Assembly: GCF_003363715.1 (NCBI RefSeq)
Contig: NZ_QREV01000040.1
Location: forward strand, 1-47,259
From: Parabacteroides acidifaciens
GTDB taxonomy: Bacteria; Bacteroidota; Bacteroidia; Bacteroidales; Tannerellaceae
Direction of reading: 5' to 3'
DNA length: 47,259 nt
The translations under genes and the position numbers were made by a program. Every line of letters starts with the position of its first letter. The first letter of the stretch is position 1. Shown here piece after piece: positions 1 through 8,859 of this stretch. Below the pieces are notes generated by a model. The model did no database searches, was not told the DNA's origin, and was given only the letters and a program-made list of their open reading frames with translations.

Positions 1-22
1 GAAGTGCAAAGATCGCAAAAAT

Positions 23-60
23 AAATGACTAAAAAAAACGTACGTTTTCTCTCGTCATTT
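23..60. repeat. Crossover-type palindrome, gene-proximal copy of a cassette cut by the window edge
   Basis: This is a near-perfect 38-bp dyad with arms AAATGAC and GTCATTT around a core of AAAACGTACGTTTT. It matches the gene-proximal sites at 26997 and 31084 in arm sequence, orientation and the ttac that follows. The central dinucleotide is TA at 41-42. The partner site would lie left of position 1. The 22 bases before it contain no forward TAnnTTTG, so the switch state of the gene at 158 cannot be read here. Confidence 0.8.
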
Positions 61-157
61 TACAACGATTAAGAAATGTCGTGGTTGAGCACGAAGTTAA
101 GTAGGATATAGAAATTCAATATACTATACATTATTATTAATTAAACATTTTAGAATT

Positions 158-3100
158 ATGAACAAAAGATTTTCTACTCTTTTGGCTGCCGCATTGGTAG
201 CTGGTAGTATGTCTGCTAATGCCGCTGTTAATCCAGATGGAGAATTGGTTCCCGCTGGTATAAAGAATGGTGGTAATGTCTTGTTGAGACAAGTTAGTGG
301 AAGTGCTTATGCCGGTCCATTATTTATTGCAGACAATAATGGTACTCTTTCAACTAATTTCACTCCAGGCACTATTGCTGCAGCTTCTTTTGAAGAAGTT
401 TTAGCAGCTACTTGGAAAGTTACAATCATTCCTGCCCAATCATTGAATGGTCTTCCTACTTACAAATTTGTAAATAAGAAAACAGGCGAACCTTTGGCTA
501 TTGTATTGAATACGAATAACAATGGTATTTCTACTGCTGAACCGGCATTGGATGAAGCCGGTAATCAGGAATGGAGCTGGAATACTAAGTTAGGTTTGTA
601 TGCTACTACAAGCGACTCTACTTTCTTCTTTGTAAATGCTGGAAATCAGGCCCGTTTGAAAGCTGTTAAAGGTGAAGCCGCTGATGCTGTTGCTGCTTTA
701 GCTTCAACTGGTGATGGTTCTGCTTTCCGCTTGGATCCGACTACAGATGATTTGACATCTAAAGACTTGACTCCTGCCGGTTTCAACTTTTTGGTAGGTT
801 CATCAAAGAAAGTTTATTTCAAGAATGACAAGGATGTAAAGAACTCGACAGCTACTCCTGCAAATATTCTGACAGGCAATACTTGGAATGCTCGTAGTGC
901 TTCTGCTTCTGCAGACTCTTTGACTTCAACAGACTTGTTTTTAACGAACACAAAGAAAGCAGCTTCCGGTAATCCTTATATGTTGATGACAGATACATTG
1001 TTCTACAATATCACAACTATTGATGCAGAAAAATTGAATATGTTGGTTTGTGATACATTAGGAGCAATGCCTACTTGGGCTACTGATGGTAAGTATACAG
1101 CTGGTGTTATGGCAGGCTCAAAGGTAACTCGTGGAACAGGTGCAAATGCTAAAGAAGTTGCATTGCGTCCGAGCAATCCTGCTATATTTACTGGTGAATA
1201 TTTCTTTGCTGAAGACTCTATGGTATTATATGCAAAGTATAAAGCTCAAAAGCCTACAACAGATAAGGTGATTACATCTGATGAGTATGCCACGATTTGT
1301 GATGATGCAGATGGTATCGGTCAGATCGCTCTGAAAGTCCTCAACGACAACAAAATCGTTTTAGCGCCGGCTGTAACTGATATCAGTACTGAAGCAAAGG
1401 CAACAGATGCCGATTATATCCTTCCGTTGATTCAGGTTGCTGAAATCGATGCTGCTACTGACGGACGTACATCTGTAGATGATGGCTTGTATTATATCAA
1501 GAATAATAAAGGTCAATATCTGGCTTCTCCGATTCATAAAAATGGAACTGCTGCTGAATGGGTAACTGTAAATGCTGATGAACAGAATGTTGCTCATATG
1601 CCGGCATTCCAGTGGGTTGTATTGAAAGACAGAACTTATTCTACGAATGTGAAGAAAGTTTCTGCTGTAACTGTTGCAAACCGTGAATTTGAAGGTTTGT
1701 CAAGCAGCGTTCAGTTGATGGCTAAACCGGGTGCAAAATATATGTATGTATCAGGCGGAACAGATTCATTGAGCTACGTGAAGATTGAAGATGCAGCAAT
1801 CTTAGGTGATACCTTGCTGGGTTATAAGAATCTGGAAGCAAACGATATGTTGGTAAACCGTTATACATTCAACTATCTGCATGCTTATACTCAGGACAAA
1901 TATCTGGCTAAGTCAGCAGCTGACTCTACGGTAAATGTATTGTCTGAAGATAAAGAAGCCTTTACGCTGAAGAAAATAGGCGATATCCAGGATTACGGAT
2001 ATGAAGTAACAGATCCTGTTGCTACAAGAATCCCGGGCTTGAAACAATTAAGAAGACAGGCTTATCAGATCTATCTGGAATCTGCAAGCGGTGACAAATA
2101 TTTGTGGGCAGAAACTGGTACTGAAAATAAATATGCAGTAAGTCCTTATTTGCATTATTCAAACGCAGGTTTCTATCTGAAAGAAAACAATGATCTGTCT
2201 GAAGATAAGTGCTACCATGCATTGGTTAAGGTAACTGCTGACTGGAATGCCGATGATGAAATATGGGAATTTAACGATCCGTTTATTTCTAAGGGTGGTG
2301 TAACAGATGATGATTTGTCTGCAACATTGAAAGATCAGGTAATCGGCGAAGTTCGTACTTCTGCATTCTTGGTGGCTCCGTATGATGCTCCTCTGTATCG
2401 TCGTTTCAACTCTCTGGCTCTGGAAGGTAACGAAGGTGACGCTGCTGATACATTGAGATTCAAAGAAAAATATCGTGGTGAGTATCTTCAGGTTGAAGCT
2501 AATCCTAACTTCAAAGTTAAAGGCATTGACTTCTTAGGTATCTATACTCCGGACTTCACGAAGGATGGTAAATCATTCATCGTTGATACTGCATTCGTAA
2601 ATCGTTTCAACGGTAATATCAAACCTCAGTATCTGATTTCAATTGACCGTGTAGACCAGGCATTTGAAGCAGGTGAAATGTGTCCTGTTTGCCAGGAAAT
2701 CGTAGCAAACGGTGGTACTCGTCCTGCAAACTGTCCTCACGATAAAGCAGGTAAGGCTCCGTTCCATATGGGTAAATACTTGGTTAACTTCGAAGATTCT
2801 ACTGCAAATGCTATTAATAAAGCAGACTATAAGTGGAAAGGTTATACTCGTGCAGGTTTTGTAAAAGCTGCTCACATGGGTGATAGCTTGTATATTCTGA
2901 CTGGCCAGTTTGCAGATGTAACTCTTGCTACATTTGATACTGCTGCAATTCATAAAGCAATCAAGGATAACAAATACGATAAAAAATATCTTATCGACTT
3001 GATTAAGAATGAAGATGCTCATCAGAAAGTAACTTGGTCTATGCGTTATGTAGATCCGACAATTGCTGCAAATGAAGTAGAAGCTGATCGTGCATTCTTG

Positions 3101-3499
3101 CTTGAATCTGACGGTTATGATAAGGATATTGCTCCTATCTATGGCGCTTGGTTAAAGATGCAGAATGGCTGTCTGGTATTGTCTGATTACTCAACATCAA
3201 CATTTGATAAGATTACGAAGGGTGACGACGCTCTGATCTTCAATATTGAAAAGGGTTCAAAGGATGATATCGCTACAGACAACGAAACAATCGCTACATC
3301 AGAAGTAACAGTGATCGCTGGCGAAGGTCAGGTAACGATTGCAGGTGCTGCCGGCAAGAAAGTTGTTATCACTAACATCTTAGGTCAGACAGTTGCTAAT
3401 ACAGTAATCTCTTCTGACAACGCAACCATCGCTGCTCCTGCCGGTGTAGTTGTAGTTGCTGTTGAAGGCGAAGATGCTGTAAAGGCAATCGTAAAATAA
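158..3499 (+). CDS. Large secreted DUF6383-type surface (S-layer-like) protein, paralogue 1
   Basis: This 1113-residue protein starts with a signal peptide (MNKRFSTLLAAALVAGS, then SANA before AVNP). The C-terminal 75 or so residues are a small beta domain with KKVVITNILGQ and a final VKAIVK. That end is shared with the proteins at 27108 and 31193 and resembles both DUF6383 and type IX secretion sorting domains. The middle is rich in Asp, Ala and Thr. Near residue 842 there is a CPVCQ motif, followed by NCPHDK, a possible metal or disulfide site on an exported protein. The block from RRFNSLALEGNEGDAADTLR onward is strongly conserved among the paralogues, while the N-terminal half diverges. 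Related Parabacteroides proteins are phase-variable surface glycoproteins, and the crossover palindrome at 23-60 fits that. Surface location is inferred. Codons are more AT-rich than in neighbouring housekeeping genes. Confidence 0.85.
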   Translation: MNKRFSTLLAAALVAGSMSANAAVNPDGELVPAGIKNGGNVLLRQVSGSAYAGPLFIADNNGTLSTNFTPGTIAAASFEEVLAATWKVTIIPAQSLNGLPTYKFVNKKTGEPLAIVLNTNNNGISTAEPALDEAGNQEWSWNTKLGLYATTSDSTFFFVNAGNQARLKAVKGEAADAVAALASTGDGSAFRLDPTTDDLTSKDLTPAGFNFLVGSSKKVYFKNDKDVKNSTATPANILTGNTWNARSASASADSLTSTDLFLTNTKKAASGNPYMLMTDTLFYNITTIDAEKLNMLVCDTLGAMPTWATDGKYTAGVMAGSKVTRGTGANAKEVALRPSNPAIFTGEYFFAEDSMVLYAKYKAQKPTTDKVITSDEYATICDDADGIGQIALKVLNDNKIVLAPAVTDISTEAKATDADYILPLIQVAEIDAATDGRTSVDDGLYYIKNNKGQYLASPIHKNGTAAEWVTVNADEQNVAHMPAFQWVVLKDRTYSTNVKKVSAVTVANREFEGLSSSVQLMAKPGAKYMYVSGGTDSLSYVKIEDAAILGDTLLGYKNLEANDMLVNRYTFNYLHAYTQDKYLAKSAADSTVNVLSEDKEAFTLKKIGDIQDYGYEVTDPVATRIPGLKQLRRQAYQIYLESASGDKYLWAETGTENKYAVSPYLHYSNAGFYLKENNDLSEDKCYHALVKVTADWNADDEIWEFNDPFISKGGVTDDDLSATLKDQVIGEVRTSAFLVAPYDAPLYRRFNSLALEGNEGDAADTLRFKEKYRGEYLQVEANPNFKVKGIDFLGIYTPDFTKDGKSFIVDTAFVNRFNGNIKPQYLISIDRVDQAFEAGEMCPVCQEIVANGGTRPANCPHDKAGKAPFHMGKYLVNFEDSTANAINKADYKWKGYTRAGFVKAAHMGDSLYILTGQFADVTLATFDTAAIHKAIKDNKYDKKYLIDLIKNEDAHQKVTWSMRYVDPTIAANEVEADRAFLLESDGYDKDIAPIYGAWLKMQNGCLVLSDYSTSTFDKITKGDDALIFNIEKGSKDDIATDNETIATSEVTVIAGEGQVTIAGAAGKKVVITNILGQTVANTVISSDNATIAAPAGVVVVAVEGEDAVKAIVK

Positions 3500-3524
3500 G
3501 AATGAAATTATAATCAAATAATTC

Positions 3525-3646
3525 GACCGCGCGGGATTGTGCGGGATGCGCGTAGAGACGGACGGCCGTCCGTCTCTACATTACGGATGAATATCCGTTT
3601 ATCCCATACCAATGCCAATTACCCTGCGACAGGTGAACAAGCGGTC
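3525..3646 (+). other. Putative structured 3'UTR element, copy 1 (expanded loop)
   Basis: GACCGC at 3525-3530 pairs perfectly with GCGGTC at 3641-3646. Inside, GGGAT (3543-3547) can pair with ATCCC (3601-3605), and CCTGCGACAGG (3623-3633) forms a small hairpin. The same three-stem order occurs after both paralogues (30459-30511 and 34626-34679), with compensating base changes in the outer stem. In this copy the second stem carries an insert of about 60 bases that includes the palindrome at 3552. Confidence 0.55.
3552..3579. repeat. Perfect 28-bp REP-like palindrome
   Basis: The half-site GTAGAGACGGACGG is followed directly by its exact reverse complement. Palindromes of the form GTAGAGAC...GTCTCTAC are common dispersed extragenic repeats in Bacteroidetes and other phyla. 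The two paralogous 3' tails lack it, so it looks like an insertion. Confidence 0.85.
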
Positions 3647-3731
3647 AGATTTAATATTAATAATACTAAAGTAATGAAATTAAAAGTTCATCTGCTTTTC
3701 CCTCTGTGAAGACCGAATGCAGACACAAAAC

Positions 3732-3770
3732 AAGCCCCGACAGTTTGAATGCTGCCGGGGCTTCGTTTTT
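3732..3770 (+). terminator. Rho-independent terminator of the 158-3499 gene
   Basis: AAGCCCCG-a-CAG pairs with CTG-c-CGGGGCTT across an 8-base loop, and cgttttt follows. The 3500-3892 gap holds the conserved 3' tail, this terminator and the next promoter, and no credible gene. Confidence 0.85.
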
Positions 3771-3874
3771 ATTTTCCATGAAAAGGTGCTTCCCGTCAAA
3801 AGAGAGCATCCATAACGTGATACTGCTATCACAAAAATAATCTAAAAAAGCTTCGTTAATAATCAAAAGGTTAT

Positions 3875-3882
3875 TATCTTTG
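3875..3882 (+). promoter_or_regulatory. -7 box TATCTTTG, short-leader promoter
   Basis: This is a perfect TAnnTTTG match ending 10 bases before the ATG at 3893, so the transcript would have almost no leader. At the N19 position the -33 element is TTCG, a weak match. Confidence 0.55.
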
Positions 3883-3892
3883 TGGTGTTATC

Positions 3893-4081
3893 ATGATGAC
3901 GCTTGAAGGGCTAAAGGCCCGGATGGAAGACCTGATTGGCCAATTAGACTTCCATTCCCGCTTCTACTCCATGATTCTGGCCGATGAAATGGCTACGGAA
4001 GCGGAACTACTTGAAGCTATTGATGAAATGCTGGACGAGTACATTGAACTTCGAGAGCAGATTCACAAACTTCAAGGTTGA
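3893..4081 (+). CDS. Small hypothetical acidic helical protein
   Basis: This 62-residue protein starts MMTLEGLKARMEDL and is predicted to be almost entirely helical. It is Glu/Leu-rich (ATEAELLEAIDEMLDEYIELREQIHKL) and has no signal or membrane segment. I recognise no family. The start could be the first or second Met. A promoter -7 box lies just upstream. The gene ends 63 bases before the DUF5053 gene, and an imperfect hairpin (GGGGAGCC with GGCTTCCC, 4089-4111) sits between them. The two probably form one transcript. Coding status rests on the promoter position and the codon pattern. Confidence 0.6.
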   Translation: MMTLEGLKARMEDLIGQLDFHSRFYSMILADEMATEAELLEAIDEMLDEYIELREQIHKLQG

Positions 4082-4144
4082 ACAGAAGGGGAGCCTGGCC
4101 AAGGCTTCCCTGTCTGCTCAATCTAAAAAACAGGAGGAATGAAA

Positions 4145-4567
4145 ATGAATGCGAAACAGAAATTGAATGATTTAATAGCAGAGTATTGTCTTTTGAAAAC
4201 GGAAGAAGAACGTACGGTATTTGATAACAAGATGAAGCAAATGTTGGCTGAGATGGATCCGGAAGAACGAAAATCTTTCCGCATGGCTTTTCTTGAGTCT
4301 GCAAAGACGGCTTTGTCTGATGCGCGAGCTATTAAGGAGGATGTGGATTTTCGTTTGCAACTGAACGGTATAGAGGAGTATTTATCCCTTTCCAAAATCG
4401 CCGAAGATTACTTTGGTAAAAGCCGTAGCTGGTTGTATCAGCGTATTAATGGTTTAAATGTAAATGGTAAACCTGCACAGTTTACGGAAGAAGAAAAAAA
4501 ACGTTTTGGAGAAGCTCTTCAAGATATTAGTCGTCGTATAAAAGATACAGCTGTTCGATTTAATTGA
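4145..4567 (+). CDS. DUF5053-like protein
   Basis: The 140-residue product starts MNAKQKLNDLIAEY. The C-terminal half carries YFGKSRSWLYQRINGLNVNG followed by KPAQFTEEEKKRF and DISRRIKDTA, the pattern I associate with DUF5053 proteins of Bacteroidetes. It resembles a helix-turn-helix, but DNA binding is only inferred. An in-frame ATG also lies at 4139. I prefer 4145 because an unusually good AGGAGG (4132-4137) sits 7 bases upstream of it but only 1 base from 4139. Real Shine-Dalgarno sites are rare in this phylum. The gene follows the small gene at 3893 on the same strand. Confidence 0.75.
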   Translation: MNAKQKLNDLIAEYCLLKTEEERTVFDNKMKQMLAEMDPEERKSFRMAFLESAKTALSDARAIKEDVDFRLQLNGIEEYLSLSKIAEDYFGKSRSWLYQRINGLNVNGKPAQFTEEEKKRFGEALQDISRRIKDTAVRFN

Positions 4568-4802
4568 TAAAACTTATAAATATGCTTTTGGCAGGTTATA
4601 TTCTTTGTTGTAGCTTTCGTTATCATTCCTAAAAAATACACCTCATTCCGCTCATTTGAAATAAGTTATTAAATATTCTGATTATATTTGCAAGTTATCA
4701 ACAGGAAAGACGACTTTTCAACAAAACAGGCATTGTTTTCGTTGAACGGGTTTGTGTTAGGTTTTTAATGTTTAGTTTTGCTCCCGAATAAATAGACAAA
4801 GT

Positions 4803-5567
4803 ATGGGAAAGATTATCGCTTTAGCAAATCAGAAAGGTGGGGTAGGTAAGACTACCACTACGATTAATCTGGCTGCGTCACTGGCTGCACTCGAGAAAAA
4901 AGTGCTGGTGGTGGATGCGGATCCGCAGGCTAATGCTTCGTCGGGGTTGGGGGTGGATATCCGGAATGTGGAACTATCTATCTACGAATGCCTGGTCAAC
5001 GGTGACGATCCGAAAGGGGCTATTACCAATACAGAGGTGGAAGGATTGGATATTATCCCTTCCCATATCGACCTCGTGGGTGCGGAGATTGAAATGCTGA
5101 ACATGGAGAACCGGGAACAGATATTGAAACAAGTGCTGGTCCCGCTGAAAGACCGGTATGATTATATCCTGATCGACTGTTCTCCCTCTTTGGGCCTGAT
5201 CACGGTGAACGCCCTTACGGCTGCCGATTCGGTGATGATACCCGTTCAATGCGAATATTTTGCGCTGGAAGGTATCAGCAAACTGTTGAATACGATAAAG
5301 ATTATCAAATCGAAGCTGAATCCCGCTTTGGAGATCGAAGGCTTCCTGCTGACGATGTACGATTCGCGCCTTCGTCTGGCCAACCAGATATACGAAGAGG
5401 TAAAACGTCCGTTCCGGGACCTGGTTTTCACAACCGTTATTCAGCGTAACGTCAAATTAAGCGAAGCTTCCAGCTACGGCAAACCTGTGTTGCTTTACGA
5501 TGCCGAGTCGAAGGGAGCCCTTAATCATATGCAGCTTGCACAGGAGCTGATAGATAAGAACAAATAA
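4803..5567 (+). CDS. parA: ParA/Soj chromosome-partitioning ATPase
   Basis: This 254-residue protein is the usual length of a short chromosomal ParA. A deviant Walker A, KGGVGKTT, lies at residues 11-18, and DADPQANASSGLG and YDYILIDCSPSLG (Walker B region) follow. The protein moves ParB-parS complexes by ATP-driven binding to the nucleoid. parB begins 10 bases downstream. The 235-base upstream gap (4568-4802) holds a TATATTTG -7 candidate at 4683-4690, but no TTTG at the proper spacing. The family assignment is certain. Confidence 0.97.
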   Translation: MGKIIALANQKGGVGKTTTTINLAASLAALEKKVLVVDADPQANASSGLGVDIRNVELSIYECLVNGDDPKGAITNTEVEGLDIIPSHIDLVGAEIEMLNMENREQILKQVLVPLKDRYDYILIDCSPSLGLITVNALTAADSVMIPVQCEYFALEGISKLLNTIKIIKSKLNPALEIEGFLLTMYDSRLRLANQIYEEVKRPFRDLVFTTVIQRNVKLSEASSYGKPVLLYDAESKGALNHMQLAQELIDKNK

Positions 5568-5577
5568 TTCATAAGAG

Positions 5578-6468
5578 ATGGCAGTAATGAAAAGATCGGC
5601 ACTTGGCCGCGGATTGGATGCTTTGATAACGATGGACGACCTGAAGACGGGCGGTTCATCGTCTATTAGTGAAATAGAGCTGAGTAAAATCCAGCCCAAT
5701 CCGGATCAACCCCGTTCTGTTTTTGAGGAAGAGACACTCGAGGAGCTGGCTACTTCCATCCGTTCCTTGGGCGTCATCCAGCCGATTACGCTGAAAGAGA
5801 CAGGGCCGGACAAATATATGATTATCTCCGGTGAACGCCGCTACCGGGCTTCTTTGAAAGCCGGGCTGGAGCGTATCCCCGCCTATATTAAAACCGCTGC
5901 CGACGAGAATGTCGTCGAAATGGCGCTGATCGAGAATATCCAGCGTGAAGACCTGAACTCGATCGAAATTGCCCTGGCTTACCAGAAGTTGATCGACAGC
6001 TACGGGCTGACGCAGGAGAAACTGAGCGAACGTGTCGGAAAGAAACGGGCGACGATCGCCAACTACCTCCGCCTCCTGAAACTTCCTGCCGAGATACAGA
6101 TGGGGCTGAAGGATAAAAAGATCGACATGGGACATGCCCGTGCGTTGCTTCCCGTCGAAGATCCGGAAGTGCAGCTGGCCCTTTACGAGCAGATACTGGC
6201 GGAAGGATTGTCGGTGCGCAACGTCGAAGAGATCGTACGTGGCGGTGTAGACGCGGCGGCCCTTGAACAGGCAAAGAAGGAAAAGTCTGCCGAGCGGAAA
6301 CCGAGATTGCCGGAGGAATTCAACTTGTTGAAGGATCATCTGTCCAGCTTCTTCAATACGAAAGTACAATTGGTGTGTAACGATAAAGGAAAAGGTAAAA
6401 TCACGATCCCCTTTGCATCGGAAGATGAACTGGAACGGCTGATCGGCCTGTTGGATAAGTTGAAATGA
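5578..6468 (+). CDS. parB: ParB/Spo0J partition protein (CTPase clamp)
   Basis: This 296-residue protein has the ParB N-terminal motif ALGRGLDALI at residues 8-17. The GERRYR box, used for CTP binding in this family, is at 85-90, and ENIQREDLNSIEIA follows. A helix-turn-helix region (LTQEKLSERVGKKRATIANY) comes next, then a C-terminal dimerisation domain. It binds parS and loads onto DNA as a sliding clamp, working with ParA encoded just upstream. Its stop overlaps the first possible start of the DUF5683 gene as ATGA. No parS site was found in the window, but I did not scan exhaustively. Confidence 0.97.
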   Translation: MAVMKRSALGRGLDALITMDDLKTGGSSSISEIELSKIQPNPDQPRSVFEEETLEELATSIRSLGVIQPITLKETGPDKYMIISGERRYRASLKAGLERIPAYIKTAADENVVEMALIENIQREDLNSIEIALAYQKLIDSYGLTQEKLSERVGKKRATIANYLRLLKLPAEIQMGLKDKKIDMGHARALLPVEDPEVQLALYEQILAEGLSVRNVEEIVRGGVDAAALEQAKKEKSAERKPRLPEEFNLLKDHLSSFFNTKVQLVCNDKGKGKITIPFASEDELERLIGLLDKLK

Positions 6469-7259
6469 GAAACGGAAGAGTGATTCGGATGAGCCAAAAG
6501 ATAAACAAAGTAATACTTATATTAGCCCTACTGTGTAGCTGTGTGTGGACCGGCTATGCACAAACGGAGATTACGGCAAAGCCGGATACGGTGATACCCC
6601 GCGATTCGGTTGTTACGGCTGTGGTTCCGACTCCGGGGGAAACGGCGGCCTCCGATTCGACAGTAAAAGCCGTGCTTTCGGCTGCCGACTCGTTACCCCA
6701 GCCCAAAGTGAAATTGAATGAGTTCAAGCCGGACCCGAACAAAGCTTTGCTTTATGCGTTGGTGCCGGGTTTGGGACAGATTTATAATAAGAAGTACTGG
6801 AAACTCCCGTTGGTGTATGGCGCCTTTATGGGATGTATGTATGCCATCACGTGGAATAACAAGAACTATAAGGATTATTCCGGTGCGTATTTCGATATAA
6901 TGGAGGACTACAGTAAGGTCCTGCAGGGACAGCAACCGGGGCATGAACCGTATGAGGGGCCCTGGAGTGATAGCTGGACGATCTTTGTGCCTGTCGGACA
7001 GGAGAGTTCGTATGTCTCGAACACCCAGTTCCAGGAGAACCTGAAGCGCCGGAAAGACTATTTCCGCCGTTACAGGGATTTGAGTATTATTATTACGGTA
7101 GGCGTGTACGCGATCAGTATAATCGATGCGTATGTGGACGCCCAGCTGTTTGACTTTGACATTTCTCCGGACCTGAGTATGCATTGGTCGCCGGAGGTTA
7201 CGCCGAAGACCCGCTATACGCAGGCTTCGTACGGATTGAATTGCAGTTTTAAGTTCTAA
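6465..7259 (+). CDS. DUF5683 family membrane/exported protein
   Basis: The protein is 264 residues from this ATG, which overlaps the parB stop (ATGA) and suggests translational coupling. An ATG at 6489 would give a cleaner signal peptide (MSQKINKVILILALLCS). After a Thr/Ser/Ala-rich linker comes the family signature PNKALLYALVPGLGQIYNKK, then a hydrophobic segment, YGAFMGCMYAITW. A further hydrophobic stretch near residue 205, LSIIITVGVYAISIIDAYV, is followed by a beta-rich end. Function is unknown. In Bacteroidetes the family commonly sits between parB and a LysM transglycosylase gene, as here, suggesting a link between chromosome segregation and the envelope. Confidence 0.88.
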   Translation: MRNGRVIRMSQKINKVILILALLCSCVWTGYAQTEITAKPDTVIPRDSVVTAVVPTPGETAASDSTVKAVLSAADSLPQPKVKLNEFKPDPNKALLYALVPGLGQIYNKKYWKLPLVYGAFMGCMYAITWNNKNYKDYSGAYFDIMEDYSKVLQGQQPGHEPYEGPWSDSWTIFVPVGQESSYVSNTQFQENLKRRKDYFRRYRDLSIIITVGVYAISIIDAYVDAQLFDFDISPDLSMHWSPEVTPKTRYTQASYGLNCSFKF

Positions 7260-7263
7260 CATC

Positions 7264-8817
7264 ATGAATAAAAACCTACTTATCCTATTCTGCCTGTTTT
7301 GCCTGATACAGCTATCCCGTGCACAGGATGCCATATTCGGCGAACCGCAGCATTCGACATTATCGACAGACTCGCTGTCTGACGTAGTGGGCCTGATACC
7401 TGAAAGCCTGGATGCCAATGTAGACAGTCTGTTGCATTCCTGGCACGTGCAATATTTTTCGAAAGTGGACGAATATTGCCATGATGACGAGGAGAATGTT
7501 TATTTCCCCGATTCCATTTATATCGAACGCCTGGAACGTCTGCCAAGCGTGATCCGTCTGCCCTACAACGAGGTGGTACGGGATTGTATCGATCTGTATG
7601 CCGCCCGCAAGCGCGACCTGGTGCGCTATATGTTGGGAATGGCTGACTTCTATTTTCCGATAATCGAGCAGGTGTTGGACAAGCACAATCTGCCTTTGGA
7701 ACTGAAATACCTGGCTGTAGTCGAAAGTGCCCTGAATCCTGTAGCCCTTTCCCGTGTGGGAGCTTGCGGGTTGTGGCAGTTCATGCTTCCGACCGGAAAG
7801 ATATACGGCTTAGAGATAAACAGCCTGCTTGACGAGCGCCGCGACCCGGAAAAGGCAACCGAGGCTGCCTGCAAATACTTTGAAGACATGTATGCCATCT
7901 ATGGCGACTGGAACCTGGTGCTGGCTTCCTATAACTGTGGCCCGGGTAACGTGAACAAGGCGATCCGCCGTTCCGGCGGCAAGACCGACTTCTGGGAGAT
8001 CTTCCGCTATCTGCCCCGTGAGACGCGTTCGTATGTGCCGCTGTTCATTGCGGCCAACTACATCATGAATTATTATTGCGATCATAATATCTGCCCGTTG
8101 CAGACCAGCCTGCCGTTAGCGACCGATACGGTGATGGTGAGCAGTATGCTTCATCTGCAACAGGTCTCCGATGTGCTGGGGGTAGACATCGAACAGCTTC
8201 GCGCCCTCAATCCGCAATATAAGCGGGATATTATCCCCGGAAACACGAAACCGTCTGTGTTGAAGCTTCCCGCTAACCAGACATATGCGTTTGTCGATAA
8301 GGAAGATACCGTCTACACGCACCGGATTGAAGAACTTCTGGCGAACTGTGTGCCGGTCAATGCCGACGACGGATCGAAGAACCTGAGGCTCGAGAAGATC
8401 ACGCACGTGGTTGCTTCCGGAGAAAACATCTATACCATCGCAAACCGCTACGGTGTGACCCCGAAAGATATCCGTAAATGGAACGGACTGAAGTCGAACC
8501 GTGTCGGTAGAGGGGCTCGCCTGCGCCTGCATGTCGATAACGGAGGAGTGACTTTTGCTTCTGCCAAGACACAGAAGGCGGAGAAAACAGAACCTGCCAA
8601 GGCTGTGCAGAAAGCGACTCCTGTCGCCACAAAGAGCAACCTGACCGCCCGCGCTACCGGTGGCAAGAGCCATACGTACACCGTACAGTCCGGAGACTCC
8701 CTGTATTCCATAGCCAAGAAATATCCGGGCGTTTCTACGGACGACTTGCAAAAGGTTAACGGGCTGACCAGCACTGATATCCGTCCCGGACAAGTCCTGA
8801 AAATACCTGTCGTCTAA
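7264..8817 (+). CDS. MltD-like lytic transglycosylase with two LysM domains
   Basis: This 517-residue protein has a signal peptide (MNKNLLILFCLFCLIQLSRA). An SLT catalytic domain covers about residues 125-290, with the catalytic Glu154 in VVESALNP, then GLWQFM and ASYNCGPGNV. Two LysM peptidoglycan-binding repeats lie at about 381-424 and 469-517. The enzyme cleaves the MurNAc-GlcNAc bond to leave 1,6-anhydro ends, in the periplasm. The gene starts 4 bases after the DUF5683 gene and is almost certainly in the parA-parB operon. Confidence 0.95.
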   Translation: MNKNLLILFCLFCLIQLSRAQDAIFGEPQHSTLSTDSLSDVVGLIPESLDANVDSLLHSWHVQYFSKVDEYCHDDEENVYFPDSIYIERLERLPSVIRLPYNEVVRDCIDLYAARKRDLVRYMLGMADFYFPIIEQVLDKHNLPLELKYLAVVESALNPVALSRVGACGLWQFMLPTGKIYGLEINSLLDERRDPEKATEAACKYFEDMYAIYGDWNLVLASYNCGPGNVNKAIRRSGGKTDFWEIFRYLPRETRSYVPLFIAANYIMNYYCDHNICPLQTSLPLATDTVMVSSMLHLQQVSDVLGVDIEQLRALNPQYKRDIIPGNTKPSVLKLPANQTYAFVDKEDTVYTHRIEELLANCVPVNADDGSKNLRLEKITHVVASGENIYTIANRYGVTPKDIRKWNGLKSNRVGRGARLRLHVDNGGVTFASAKTQKAEKTEPAKAVQKATPVATKSNLTARATGGKSHTYTVQSGDSLYSIAKKYPGVSTDDLQKVNGLTSTDIRPGQVLKIPVV

Positions 8818-8859
8818 CTTTTTCTGTCGCTTTCGGGAATATATAAGCAAATATTTATA

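Noticed and set aside
16-23. Leftward promoter TATTTTTG at the left edge
   Set aside because: No TTG or TTTG at N19. The -33 position falls inside the crossover palindrome. Treated as chance.
3666-3866. 66-codon minus-strand open frame between 3.66 and 3.87 kb
   Set aside because: It runs through the terminator and the promoter of the next gene and has no recognisable features.
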